Part shown: positions 1-8,129 of the stretch, piece by piece
Position numbering within the stretch: position 1 is the first letter of the stretch
Layout of the letters: each line of letters begins with the position of its first letter
NCBI RefSeq assembly: GCF_030813495.1
Contig: NZ_JAUSUI010000008.1
Coordinates: 124,001-188,000, forward strand
Source: Ancylobacter polymorphus
GTDB taxonomy: Bacteria > Pseudomonadota > Alphaproteobacteria > Rhizobiales > Xanthobacteraceae
Direction of reading: 5' to 3'
Length of the DNA stretch: 64,000 nucleotides
The notes under the pieces: generated by a model
What the model was told of the DNA's origin: nothing
Databases searched by the model: none
The model's input: the letters and a program-made list of their open reading frames with translations, nothing else
Translations under genes and position numbers: made by a program

Positions 1-443
1 AGCCGCCCCGTCGCCCGCGCCGTGGCGACGGCGGGCACATTCTCCATCAGCCAGCCGAGCTTGGAGGCGGAAAAATACGGGTCGAGCGGCAGGCCGCTGA
101 TCGCCTTGGCCCGCGCGGCCTGCTTCGCCGGGCGGGCGGCCAGGCTCTCAGTGGAGCGCGCATCCTGCCAGACGATGACGGGGGAGAGCGCGTCCCCGCT
201 CACCGCGTCCCAGGCGAGGCAGCTCTCGCCCTGATTGGCGAGGGCGATCGCGTCCACCGCGCCGGCGGCGGCAATGAGGGCGCGGATGTTGCGCAGCAGT
301 TCTGCCGGGTCGTGCTCCACCCAGCCGGGCGCGGGGTGGCGCTGGGCATGGGTCAGGCTGCCGGTGACGCGCGCTGTCCCATCCGCCTCGACCACGAGGC
401 AGCGTGTGGAGGTGGTGCCCTGGTCGATGGCGGCGACACGCAT
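1..443 (-). CDS. FGGY-family carbohydrate kinase, N-terminal part (3' end beyond the window)
   Basis: The first 147 residues of an FGGY sugar kinase, an ATP-dependent cytoplasmic enzyme that phosphorylates a polyol or sugar. The N-terminal phosphate-binding motif DQGTTSTR, the NQGES segment and VIVWQDARS match the glycerol kinase branch, where NQRE(T) is usual; the change to NQGES argues against a strict glycerol kinase. The start ATG overlaps the stop of the upstream oxidoreductase (TGATG), so it is the last visible gene of a leftward catabolic operon. The C-terminal half, which decides substrate, is not in the window, so glycerol, erythritol-like polyols or a pentulose are all possible. Confidence 0.85.
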   Translation of the reverse strand, partial: MRVAAIDQGTTSTRCLVVEADGTARVTGSLTHAQRHPAPGWVEHDPAELLRNIRALIAAAGAVDAIALANQGESCLAWDAVSGDALSPVIVWQDARSTESLAARPAKQAARAKAISGLPLDPYFSASKLGWLMENVPAVATARATGR

Positions 444-1678
444 CAGGCGGCCTCCTCGAAGCGGACATGCACGGCGTCGGCGGTGTGCGCGTCGCGCGGG
501 ATCGGCACGAGGATGCGCCGCTCGGGCATCCAGGTCCCACGCGCCGACCACGTCTCCCGCCCGTCGATGAGGAGCACCAGCCGGCCGCGCGCCCGGCGCA
601 GGAAGCGCAGCTGGAAATCGGCGAAGGCGGGCGTCGCGTGCGCCCCGCGCCGGATGAGGCCGGGGACCACCAGCTTGATCGGCGGGTCGAAGGTGACGGG
701 GATGAGGTCGCCCGGCGCGCTGCCGCGCGCCCGCTCTTCCGCCAGATCCTCGGCCATGGCGCGGCCGACGGCGCGGCCTTCGCGGAAGGACCAGCCGCCG
801 GTCTCCACCGCCCGCAACAGATTGCCGGCGGCGAAGACATGGGGGTCGGCGGTGCGGCCGAACGGGTCGATGGCCGGGCCGGAACTGCCGGCGTCGACCC
901 CAATCGTGGATTGCCGCAGCAGCGTCGATTCCGGGGTGAAGCGGCCGGTGAACAGCACGCCGTCGCAGGCGAAAGCGCGCACCGTGCCGTCGGCGAGTCG
1001 CACCGTCGCCTCTTCCACCCGCGTCGTCCCGCGGATGTCGACGAGGTCCGCCCCGGCATGGAAGGGCACGCCCAGCAGCCGGGGAAAGGCCATGAGCGGC
1101 GCTGGGGCGAGCGGGTGCGGGCCCGGCTCGATCATCGCCACCGGCCGCGCGCCATGGCTCCTGCAGGTGAGCACGGCGGAAAGGCTGACCAGCTCCGAGC
1201 CGACGATGAGCGGACGGCGGAACGGCATCAGCCCGTGAAAGGCGACATAGGCCTGCAGCGCGCCGGTCGTCACCACGCCCACCGGCCGGTCGCCGGAGAC
1301 GAGGCGGGCGGAACGCGGCGTCTCGCGCGTTCCGGTGGCGATGAGCACGCGCTGTGCCGCGAGCGTCTCCACCCCGCGCGGGGAGGTGACGTGAAGCTGG
1401 CCGCCCGGCTCGATCCGCACCACGGAATGGCCGGTGCGCAGCGCGACCCCGGCGCGGGCGATTTCCGTCTCCAGCCGCCTGCCATAGGCCGCGCCGAGAT
1501 AGACCCGGCCGAATTCGCGCATGCCGAAGGGCGAATGGCTGCAATGGCGGGTGGCGCCGCCGAGATGCGGCTCGCGTTCCAGCAAGACGACGCGGGCGAC
1601 GCCCTGGCGGCGCAGTTCCAGCGCCGCCGCGACCCCGGCCGGCCCGCCGCCGACGATGAGGACATCCGCTTCGCTCAT
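443..1678 (-). CDS. NAD(P)/FAD-dependent oxidoreductase (pyridine nucleotide-disulfide type)
   Basis: A 411-residue flavoprotein. The N-terminal dinucleotide-binding motif VGGGPAGVAAALELRRQG is followed by ERE at the strand-2 end, an ATGTRETPR motif and a second FAD-contact segment near DPHVFAAGNLLR. No CxxxxC redox-disulfide is seen. I chose the ATG at 1678 because it overlaps the upstream stop by 4 bases (ATGA) and places the Rossmann motif at the N-terminus; an open frame runs further upstream but only through the preceding gene. Such a protein next to a GlpA-like dehydrogenase recalls the GlpA/GlpB arrangement, where the second subunit passes electrons onward. The substrate is unknown. 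Confidence 0.8.
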   Translation of the reverse strand: MSEADVLIVGGGPAGVAAALELRRQGVARVVLLEREPHLGGATRHCSHSPFGMREFGRVYLGAAYGRRLETEIARAGVALRTGHSVVRIEPGGQLHVTSPRGVETLAAQRVLIATGTRETPRSARLVSGDRPVGVVTTGALQAYVAFHGLMPFRRPLIVGSELVSLSAVLTCRSHGARPVAMIEPGPHPLAPAPLMAFPRLLGVPFHAGADLVDIRGTTRVEEATVRLADGTVRAFACDGVLFTGRFTPESTLLRQSTIGVDAGSSGPAIDPFGRTADPHVFAAGNLLRAVETGGWSFREGRAVGRAMAEDLAEERARGSAPGDLIPVTFDPPIKLVVPGLIRRGAHATPAFADFQLRFLRRARGRLVLLIDGRETWSARGTWMPERRILVPIPRDAHTADAVHVRFEEAA

Positions 1679-3090
1679 GATGCGGCGCCCTCCACAGCCA
1701 GCGGTTCGGCCAGATGGCCGCGCGTGATCTCGGCGAGGCGGGCATTGCAGTAGAAGCCCTGGCAGCGGCCCATGCCGGCACGGGTCCGCCGCCGCAGCCC
1801 GCCGAAATCGCCCGGCGGCACCTCGGAGGCGAGCGCCGCCTCGATCTCGCGCTTCGTCACCAGTTCGCAATGGCAGACGATCTCGCCATGGTCCGGCTGC
1901 TGCCAGTCGCGCGGCAGCGTCTCGGTGAGGTTGGGCAGGCACACCGGCGGCGACGTCTCCACCGGCGCGAGGCCGAGGCCGAAACCCTCGATCAGCCGCA
2001 GCGCGTGCTGCGCCAGGCCGAGCGCGGCGCTGAGCCCGGTGGAGCGGATGCCGCCAAGCGTGACGGCGCGGCTTTCCGGCCGGCAGAAGACGCGATAGGC
2101 CTTGCTCTCGCTCGCCGGGCGCAGGCCGGCATAGACGGCGGTGACCGGAAGGCCCGCCAGCGCCGGCACGATCTCCGCCCCGCGTGCCAGCAGCGCTTCC
2201 AGCGTGGCTTTCTCCACCGTGGCGCGGACGCGGTCGTCCTGTTCCTCGGCGGTGGGGCCGACCAGCACATTGCCGAAGGCGGTGGGGCAGACGACGACGC
2301 CCTTGGTGATCTCGGTCGGCACCGGCAGCACGATGCGCGGCACATGCGCGGCGGCGGCCTTGTCCAGCACCACGAACTGGCCCTTGCGCGGACGTATCTC
2401 GAATTCCGGGGTAAAGCCCAGCCGCGCATCGACGATGTCGCCATAGAGCCCGGCGGTGTTGACCACGGCGCGGGCGCGCAACTCACCGGCGGTGGTGGAA
2501 AGATGCCATGTGCCGTCATAGCGGCCCTCGGTCAGCTCGGCATGGCGCAGCAGGCGCGCGCCGAGCTTTGCGCCTTGCGTGAGATAGGCGAGCGGCGCGG
2601 TCCAGGGGTCGATGATGTGCTCGTCCGCCACCTCCAGCGCCGCGACCAGCCGCTCGGAGAGGCCGGGCATGGTGGCGCGGGCGGCGTGGCCGGAAAGCAG
2701 CTCCAGCGCCGCGATGCCGTTGGCGCGGCCCTGCGCGGCGATGGCCTCCAGCTTTTCCGCCTCAATGTCGTTCCAGGCGCAGACCAGCGCGCCGGTCTTC
2801 ACCAGCGACAGGCCGAGCGAACCGGCAATGGCGAGATATTCCGCGCGGCCCGCCTTGATGAGATCGAGTTCGAGGCTGCCGGGCGGGGCGTCGAAGCCGG
2901 TGTGCAGAATGGCGCTGTTGGCCTTGGAGGCGCCGGAAAGGATGTCGCTGCCCTTCTCGATCAGCACCACCTTGGCGCCGGCGAGCGCAAGGCGGCGCAC
3001 CACCGCGCAGCCGACCACGCCGGCGCCGATGACGGCGACGTCGAAGGTTTCGCCGGGGGGTGAGAGGGTGGGGGCGGTTGCGGGGAGCAT
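1675..3090 (-). CDS. GlpA-like FAD-dependent dehydrogenase with C-terminal BFD-like [2Fe-2S] domain
   Basis: A 471-residue DAO-family flavoprotein. The N-terminal VIGAGVVGCAVVRRLALAG motif binds FAD; the middle resembles glycerol-3-phosphate dehydrogenase and L-2-hydroxyglutarate oxidase types; the last 80 residues carry CHCELVTKREIE and GRCQGFYC, the four-cysteine pattern of BFD-like [2Fe-2S] domains seen in anaerobic GlpA. The likely role is oxidation of a polyol phosphate made by the adjacent kinase, with electrons leaving through the iron-sulfur domain and the partner flavoprotein. The exact substrate cannot be read from the sequence. It lies 135 bp downstream of the TRAP binding-protein gene and overlaps the next gene by 4 bases. 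Confidence 0.82.
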   Translation of the reverse strand: MLPATAPTLSPPGETFDVAVIGAGVVGCAVVRRLALAGAKVVLIEKGSDILSGASKANSAILHTGFDAPPGSLELDLIKAGRAEYLAIAGSLGLSLVKTGALVCAWNDIEAEKLEAIAAQGRANGIAALELLSGHAARATMPGLSERLVAALEVADEHIIDPWTAPLAYLTQGAKLGARLLRHAELTEGRYDGTWHLSTTAGELRARAVVNTAGLYGDIVDARLGFTPEFEIRPRKGQFVVLDKAAAAHVPRIVLPVPTEITKGVVVCPTAFGNVLVGPTAEEQDDRVRATVEKATLEALLARGAEIVPALAGLPVTAVYAGLRPASESKAYRVFCRPESRAVTLGGIRSTGLSAALGLAQHALRLIEGFGLGLAPVETSPPVCLPNLTETLPRDWQQPDHGEIVCHCELVTKREIEAALASEVPPGDFGGLRRRTRAGMGRCQGFYCNARLAEITRGHLAEPLAVEGAAS

Positions 3091-3179
3091 GCGGCTCCTT
3101 TCCTCGTCGGCACGGCCGCAGCGGGCCGGTCGGGCCTGGCTGGCAGGTCAAAGTGAGCGCTGGGGGACGGGCGCTCGGG

Positions 3180-3206
3180 GCCCCGCCGCTGCGGGAGCGG
3201 CGGGGC
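3180..3206 (-). terminator. Strong GC hairpin after the TRAP binding-protein gene
   Basis: A perfect 11 bp inverted repeat (GCCCCGCCGCT / AGCGGCGGGGC) with a 5-base loop lies 20 bases after the stop of the binding-protein gene. It has no U tract. In transporter operons such stems often protect the upstream mRNA or attenuate transcription, which would raise the binding protein over the distal enzymes. Whether it terminates fully is not decidable here. Confidence 0.55.
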
Positions 3207-3225
3207 GAAGGGCGGCAGGGAAGGC

Positions 3226-4338
3226 TCAGCGATAGGGGTAGCCGGCCTTCTGCATGGTCTCGTCATATTTCTTGAAGGCGGCGACAACCTTGCCCGCGCG
3301 CGGGCTGGAGGAGGCGACTTCGTCCCAGAAGCCCTTGGAATCGGCGACGACCTGCGCCCATTCGGCCGGCGGCAGCGAGGTCAGCTCCATCTTGTTGCCC
3401 TCGACGCGCAGCTTGGCCTCGCCGCCCCAGTACCAGACATCGCGGTAATAGTGCGACTGGTCGATGCTCATCAGGAACAGCTCTTTGAGATGCGCCGGCA
3501 CCTTCTCCCAGCTCGGCGTGTTGGCGAAGTAGCTGCCGAACCAGGCGCCGGTGACCGAATTGGTCAGCGCGTAGTTGCACACATCCGCCCAGCCCACTTC
3601 ATAGGCCTCGGTGAAGCCGCACCAGGCCACGCCGTCGAGTTCACCGGTCTGCAGCGCCACTTCGACGTTGTCCCACGGGATGGTCACCGGCACGAGGCCG
3701 TATTTGGACAGGAACTTGCCGGCGGTCGGCACGCCGAACACGCGCAGGCCCGCCATGTCGGCGAGGCTCTTGATCGGCTTGTTGACGGTGAAGATGTGCA
3801 GCGGGTCCCAGGCGCCGGTGGACAGCCAGGTGACGTTCGGCACCTCGGCATAGGCCTCGGCCCAGATTTCCTTGAGGCCGTAATAGCGGAACAGCGCCGG
3901 CACATCGAGGCTGTAGCGGGTGGCGAAGGGGAAGTAGCCGCCGAAGACAGCGATATCGACCGGCGAGGCCATGGTGGCCTCGTCCGACTGCACCGCGTCG
4001 AGCGTGCCGGTCTGCAAGGCGCGGAACAGGTCGGAGGTCGGCACCAGCTGGTCGGCGTAATAAAGCTCGATCTCCATCGCGCCATTGGCGGCGGCGTTGA
4101 AGGCATCGATCTGCGGCTTGATGACATGGGCGCCGAGCGGGGCGCCGGAATAGGTCTGCAGGCGCCACTTGATGGTGCCGGCCTGGGCGATGACGGCGGG
4201 GGCGGCCAGCGTCGAGCCGGCGAGCGCCGCGCCGGTGCCGAGCGCCGCCTTGCCGAGGAAGCTGCGGCGGGTGGCGAGAATGGCGTCGGCGGCGGGATCG
4301 ACCTTTTTCGGGAAGGGCTTCTTGGTCTCGTCAGTCAT
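3226..4338 (-). CDS. TRAP transporter substrate-binding protein (DctP family, Tat-exported)
   Basis: A 370-residue periplasmic receptor of a tripartite ATP-independent transporter. The start at 4338 has a clear upstream GAGGAG ribosome site. The N-terminus has a twin-arginine signal (TRRSFLGKAALG, then a hydrophobic stretch ending in APAVIAQA), so it is probably exported folded. The mature part shows DctP-family features: IKSLADMAGLRVFG and the ELDGVAWCGFTEAYEVGW segment resemble the TakP subgroup that binds oxo-acids, often as dimers. It is the third gene of a dctQ-dctM-dctP order and precedes the oxidoreductase and kinase genes, so it probably imports their substrate. Confidence 0.9.
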   Translation of the reverse strand: MTDETKKPFPKKVDPAADAILATRRSFLGKAALGTGAALAGSTLAAPAVIAQAGTIKWRLQTYSGAPLGAHVIKPQIDAFNAAANGAMEIELYYADQLVPTSDLFRALQTGTLDAVQSDEATMASPVDIAVFGGYFPFATRYSLDVPALFRYYGLKEIWAEAYAEVPNVTWLSTGAWDPLHIFTVNKPIKSLADMAGLRVFGVPTAGKFLSKYGLVPVTIPWDNVEVALQTGELDGVAWCGFTEAYEVGWADVCNYALTNSVTGAWFGSYFANTPSWEKVPAHLKELFLMSIDQSHYYRDVWYWGGEAKLRVEGNKMELTSLPPAEWAQVVADSKGFWDEVASSSPRAGKVVAAFKKYDETMQKAGYPYR

Positions 4339-4382
4339 CTTGTTCTCCTCTGGAAGGGGGAAAGCGTGGACAAGGCCGTTGA

Positions 4383-5720
4383 TCAGCCTTTGACCTTCAT
4401 GTGTTCGGGAAGCCAGAGCGCGATCTGCGGGAAGACCATCAGGATGACGATGGTGAACAGCATGATCGCGGCGAAGGGCCAGATCGACTTGTAGATGTCG
4501 ACCAGCGAGATTTCCTTCGGCGCCAGCGAGCGCATCAGGAACAGGTTGTAGCCGAAGGGTGGGGTGATGTAGGCGATCTGGCAGGTGATGGTGTAGAGGA
4601 TGCCGTACCAGATCAGCTGGTTGTCGAAGCCGAGATCGAGCGCCTTCACCAGCGGGATGTAGAGCGGCGCGACGATGACCAGCATCGCGGTGTCGTCGAG
4701 GAACATCCCCATGACGATGAAGCTCAGCTGCATCATGATGATGATGGTCCAGGGATTGAGATCCCACTGCTTGACGAACAGGAACTCGACCGCCTTCACC
4801 GCGCCGAGCCCGTCGAACACGGTGCCGAAGGCGAGCGCGGCCAGGATCAGCCACATGAACATGCAGGAGACGTTCAGCGTCTTCAGCGCGGTGTCGCGCA
4901 GCACCGGCCAGTTGAGCCGGCGCTTGGCCAGCGCCGCCAGCGTCGCCGTGGTGGCGCCGACCGCCGAGCTTTCCACCAGGCTGGTGACGCCGAAGACGAA
5001 CAGGCCGGTCATGAAGAAGAAGATGGCGAAGGGAATGATGCCCGCCCGCGCCAGCGCCAGCTTTTCGCGCAGCGGCATGTTGAGCTCATCGTCGGTGAGC
5101 TCCGGCGCCAGCTTCGGGTTCAGCTTCACGCGGACATAGATGTAGAGAATGAACAGCGCGGCCATCAAAAGGCCCGGCCCGACGCCGGCGAACCAGAGTT
5201 TGGAGACCGGCTGGCGGGCGATCATGCCGTAGAGCACCAGCACCACCGAAGGCGGGATGAGGATGCCGAGCGAGGAGCCGCCCTGGACGACGCCCGAGAT
5301 CAGCACCTTGTCATAGCCGCGGCGGATCATTTCCGGCAAAGCGATGGTGGCGCCGATGGCCATGCCGGCGACGGAGAGGCCGTTCATCGCCGAGATGATG
5401 ACCATCAGGAAGATGGTGCCGATGGCGAGGCCGCCGGTGAAGCGGCCGAACCAGACATGCAGCGCTCGATACAGATCCTCCGCGATGCCGGATTCCGCGA
5501 GGACGTAGCCCATATAGATGAACATGGGCAGGGTCAGCATCGCGTACCAGTTGAACAGCTTGAACACCTGGTTGAACGGCAGATCGATGGCGCCGGGGCC
5601 ATAGAGTAGCAGCGCGGCGGCGGAGGCGACGAAGCCGATGCCGGCGAAGACCAGCTGGCCGCTGATCAGCGCCAGCACCATCGACGCGAACATCAGGAGC
5701 GCGATCGTCTCATAGGACAT
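4383..5720 (-). CDS. TRAP transporter large permease subunit (DctM family)
   Basis: A 445-residue, highly hydrophobic protein with about 12 predicted membrane spans, the usual size of a DctM subunit. Typical signatures include GGSSLGILIPPSVVLVLYG, the loop common to the family, and GMFLDDTAML. It is the sodium- or proton-driven transport channel that receives substrate from the binding protein. Its ATG overlaps the stop of the small subunit by one base (TGATG), which indicates translational coupling. Confidence 0.93.
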   Translation of the reverse strand: MSYETIALLMFASMVLALISGQLVFAGIGFVASAAALLLYGPGAIDLPFNQVFKLFNWYAMLTLPMFIYMGYVLAESGIAEDLYRALHVWFGRFTGGLAIGTIFLMVIISAMNGLSVAGMAIGATIALPEMIRRGYDKVLISGVVQGGSSLGILIPPSVVLVLYGMIARQPVSKLWFAGVGPGLLMAALFILYIYVRVKLNPKLAPELTDDELNMPLREKLALARAGIIPFAIFFFMTGLFVFGVTSLVESSAVGATTATLAALAKRRLNWPVLRDTALKTLNVSCMFMWLILAALAFGTVFDGLGAVKAVEFLFVKQWDLNPWTIIIMMQLSFIVMGMFLDDTAMLVIVAPLYIPLVKALDLGFDNQLIWYGILYTITCQIAYITPPFGYNLFLMRSLAPKEISLVDIYKSIWPFAAIMLFTIVILMVFPQIALWLPEHMKVKG

Positions 5721-6262
5721 CAGAGCTTCTCCCCGCGCAGGGTGGCGATATGCTTGAACACCAGCGCGAAGGCCTGCATCAGCATCAGCACGAGACAGAC
5801 GGTGAGCAGCGCCTTGATCGGAATCACCGAGGGATTCCAGATCGAGAAGCGCTTCTCATTGGTGGCAATGGCGTATTGCAGGCTGGAAATGGAGCCGACG
5901 AGCAGAACGCCGAGATAGAAGATGAGGCACCAGACGGTGGCGAGGTCCATCTTCGCCTTGCCGCGCTCCGACAGGGTCGAATACCAGAGGTCCATCCGCA
6001 CATGCTCATTGTTCTTGAGCGTGAACGGACCGCCCATGAAGTAATAGGCCGCGAGCATAAACTGGGTCAGTTCCACCGCCCAGTGCACCGGCATCTTGAT
6101 GAGGTTGCGGGTCACCGCATCGAACATCAGCACCCCGCCCATGGCGAAGACCAGTGAGGCGGCGAGATAGCCGACATAGTCCGAGAGCTTGTCCGTCACG
6201 CGGACATAGGCGGCGATCAGCCGCCAGCCGCCCCCGCTCCGCTTCACGCCTTCCACCTGCAC
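5720..6262 (-). CDS. TRAP transporter small permease subunit (DctQ family)
   Basis: About 180 residues with four hydrophobic spans, matching DctQ subunits; FMGGPFTLKNNEHVRMDL is the conserved loop between spans 2 and 3. I prefer a GTG start at 6262, which has GGAG 7 bases upstream; the open frame continues to 6379 without homologous-looking sequence. It is the first gene of the leftward transporter and catabolic operon, and its upstream region is shared with the divergent DeoR-type regulator. Confidence 0.85.
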   Translation of the reverse strand: MQVEGVKRSGGGWRLIAAYVRVTDKLSDYVGYLAASLVFAMGGVLMFDAVTRNLIKMPVHWAVELTQFMLAAYYFMGGPFTLKNNEHVRMDLWYSTLSERGKAKMDLATVWCLIFYLGVLLVGSISSLQYAIATNEKRFSIWNPSVIPIKALLTVCLVLMLMQAFALVFKHIATLRGEKL

Positions 6263-6765
6263 GCGGTGTCTCCATGGCTGGCCGGGCGCCCCTTGCCGGG
6301 CGGCAGGACGCGCGCCCGCATCCACGCCGCGCCGGCCGGCGCCAGCGCAGGGCGATGCGGGATGCGGCGCTGCCGCCATCGGCCGGGCGCGCGCCCGGCA
6401 GGTGCTGCCCGGTTCAATTCAGTCCCCTCGCGCTGCATTGCACTAATGTTGTGCTTGCTTGATTTTTTCGCGCTTGCAATCACTCTAACGTAATAGCGCG
6501 CAAAGGGAAGCCCGTTTTTTGACCTAATTGCCCGTTCGGTCGCTGAATTTGTGAACAAGAAGTCCGAACGGTCGGTCGCGGCCCGTATTTGTTGACTAAA
6601 TCGAGGTTCTGCGCGGAATCCCCTGGAGTGTCGCCCGTTATTCGGTCAAGCTTGGCCGTATTGACCGCCCTCCCGCTCTGGCATAACCGATCCTGAATGC
6701 CTCGATGGCCGAACGGGCAGGGGCGGCACGGAGCGGCGCCCGGCGCGGCTCGTTGGGAGACAGGC
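6263..6765. promoter_or_regulatory. Divergent intergenic region between the catabolic operon and its regulator
   Basis: About 500 bases without a supported gene. The part from roughly 6425 to 6660 is distinctly AT-richer than its surroundings and contains inverted repeats, as expected for back-to-back promoters of the TRAP/kinase operon and the DeoR-type gene. No -35/-10 pair was convincing enough to mark. Confidence 0.6.
6532..6571. promoter_or_regulatory. Candidate operator: inverted repeat CCGTTCGG / CCGAACGG
   Basis: Perfect 8-base arms at 6532-6539 and 6564-6571, 24 bases apart, both followed by TCG, sit in the AT-rich divergent region. A related CCGTTATTCGG occurs near 6636 and CCGAACGGG near 6710. 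DeoR/GlpR repressors often bind several such spaced sites. Assignment to the neighbouring regulator is by position only. Confidence 0.4.
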
Positions 6766-7545
6766 TTGGCACTTTCCTCGCGCCATCAGGACATCGTCGC
6801 TCTGGTCGCCGCCGCGGGCGAATTGACCGTGGAGGCGCTGTCCGACCGCCTCGGCGTCTCGCGCGAGACGGTGCGGCGCGATCTCGCGCGCCTTGAATCC
6901 ACCGGTCATCTGCGCCGCTATCATGGCGGGGCGCGGGCGCTCGCCGCGCCGGGCGCCGAGCCCGACGAGGAGCGCCCTTTCGCCCAGCGCATGGTGCAGA
7001 ACGCGGCGGGCAAGAAGCGCATCGCCCTGGCGGCGCGGGAACTGTTCGGCCCGGAGGATTCGCTGTTCATCGACACCGGCAGCACCACCATCGCCTTCGC
7101 CGAGGCGCTGGCGACGCGGCCGGCGCTGGTCGCCATCACCAATGCGCCGCGCATCGCCGCGACGCTGGCGGCGACCCATACCCACAAGGTGTTCCTGCTC
7201 GGCGGGGCCTATGGCGCCGATGCCGGGGAGAGCCTCGGCCCGCTGGCGCTGGAGCAGATCGGCAAGTTCCGCACCCGCCACGCCGTGCTCACCATCGGCG
7301 CCATCGACGCCCATGCGGTGATGGATTTCGACCTGCAGGAGGCCGAGGTGGCGAAGGCGATGATCGAGCGCGCCGACCGCGTCACCGTGCTGGCCGACCA
7401 CAGCAAGTTCGAGCGCGGCGCGGTGTTCGAGGTCGCGCCGCTGGCGCGCATCGACCGGCTGGTGACCGATGTGCCGCCCTCCGAGGCGATGAGGCGCGCC
7501 CTCAACGAGGCCGGGGTGGAACTGATCGTCGCCGACGCGGAATAG
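6766..7545 (+). CDS. DeoR/GlpR-family transcriptional regulator
   Basis: About 259 residues. The N-terminal helix-turn-helix (VEALSDRLGVSRETVRRDLARLESTGHLRR split over residues 20-50) is the DeoR signature, and the C-terminal sensor domain has DTGSTT, GGAYGADAGESLGP and LADHSKF, the phosphosugar-binding fold. I chose a TTG start at 6766 with GGGAG 6 bases upstream because it puts the helix-turn-helix at the usual distance from the N-terminus; an ATG at 6697 is an alternative. It is divergent from the transporter/kinase operon, so it most likely represses that operon until a phosphorylated intermediate accumulates. Confidence 0.9.
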   Translation: MALSSRHQDIVALVAAAGELTVEALSDRLGVSRETVRRDLARLESTGHLRRYHGGARALAAPGAEPDEERPFAQRMVQNAAGKKRIALAARELFGPEDSLFIDTGSTTIAFAEALATRPALVAITNAPRIAATLAATHTHKVFLLGGAYGADAGESLGPLALEQIGKFRTRHAVLTIGAIDAHAVMDFDLQEAEVAKAMIERADRVTVLADHSKFERGAVFEVAPLARIDRLVTDVPPSEAMRRALNEAGVELIVADAE

Positions 7546-7596
7546 GCGGACGACGGGATCCCCCTTCTGTGCGGCCCCTCTGCGGGTGTCGCCACC

Positions 7597-8085
7597 CTAT
7601 CGCTTGCCCCAGGTCAGGTACATGCCGACATCGCCGGGCATGTCGTTGGGCCATTCCACGATGAGGGCGGAAAGCCCGTAGCCGGCGCTTTTCAGGTGGT
7701 CGCGCCAGATTTCATAGGCCTGGCGCGGGCGTCCGGTCAGCGTGTCCGGCCAGCCCGGCTCGGCATTGTTGATCGCCCGTCCATGGTCGGTGCACAGCGA
7801 GTTGGGAAAGCGCATGACCATGATCTCGGTCTCGCCGCGCTCGGCGGCGGCGCGCATCTTCACCAGCAGCGTCTCGGCCAGTTCGTGCAGCTTCTGCGGC
7901 GTCAGGTCGATGGGTTCGGCGAGCCGCTTGGCCAGTTCCTCCTTGGCGTGGCGGGCATGGTCCATCGCCTCCACCGCCTCGTTCATCTTCGCCAGCGCGA
8001 TCTTGTCCATATAGCCGCGCAGATCGGCGGCGGACATGAAGCTCTCATCGCCGAGTTTCTCGTGCGGGCCGGGGATCTCGGTCAT
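7597..8085 (-). CDS. Conserved-looking protein of unknown function
   Basis: A 162-residue soluble, charged protein I do not recognise. The first half (residues 15-85) is helical and rich in Ala, Glu, Lys and Met; the second half has MVMRFPNSLCTDHGRAINN and a WP-rich stretch ending GDVGMYLTWGKR. There is no signal peptide or membrane segment. It is 44 bases downstream of the polyphosphate kinase on the same strand and converges on the DeoR gene, so it may be co-transcribed with the kinase. Codon use and GC content match the neighbours, supporting a real gene. Confidence 0.7.
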   Translation of the reverse strand: MTEIPGPHEKLGDESFMSAADLRGYMDKIALAKMNEAVEAMDHARHAKEELAKRLAEPIDLTPQKLHELAETLLVKMRAAAERGETEIMVMRFPNSLCTDHGRAINNAEPGWPDTLTGRPRQAYEIWRDHLKSAGYGLSALIVEWPNDMPGDVGMYLTWGKR

Positions 8086-8129
8086 TCGTTTCGCTCCTGT
8101 GACTGTTGTTGCCGACGGCGGATGGGCGT

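Noticed and set aside
404..6157. Long plus-strand frames opposite the catabolic operon
   Set aside because: They mirror the codon pattern of the flavoprotein and TRAP genes on the minus strand and have no ribosome sites or recognisable motifs.
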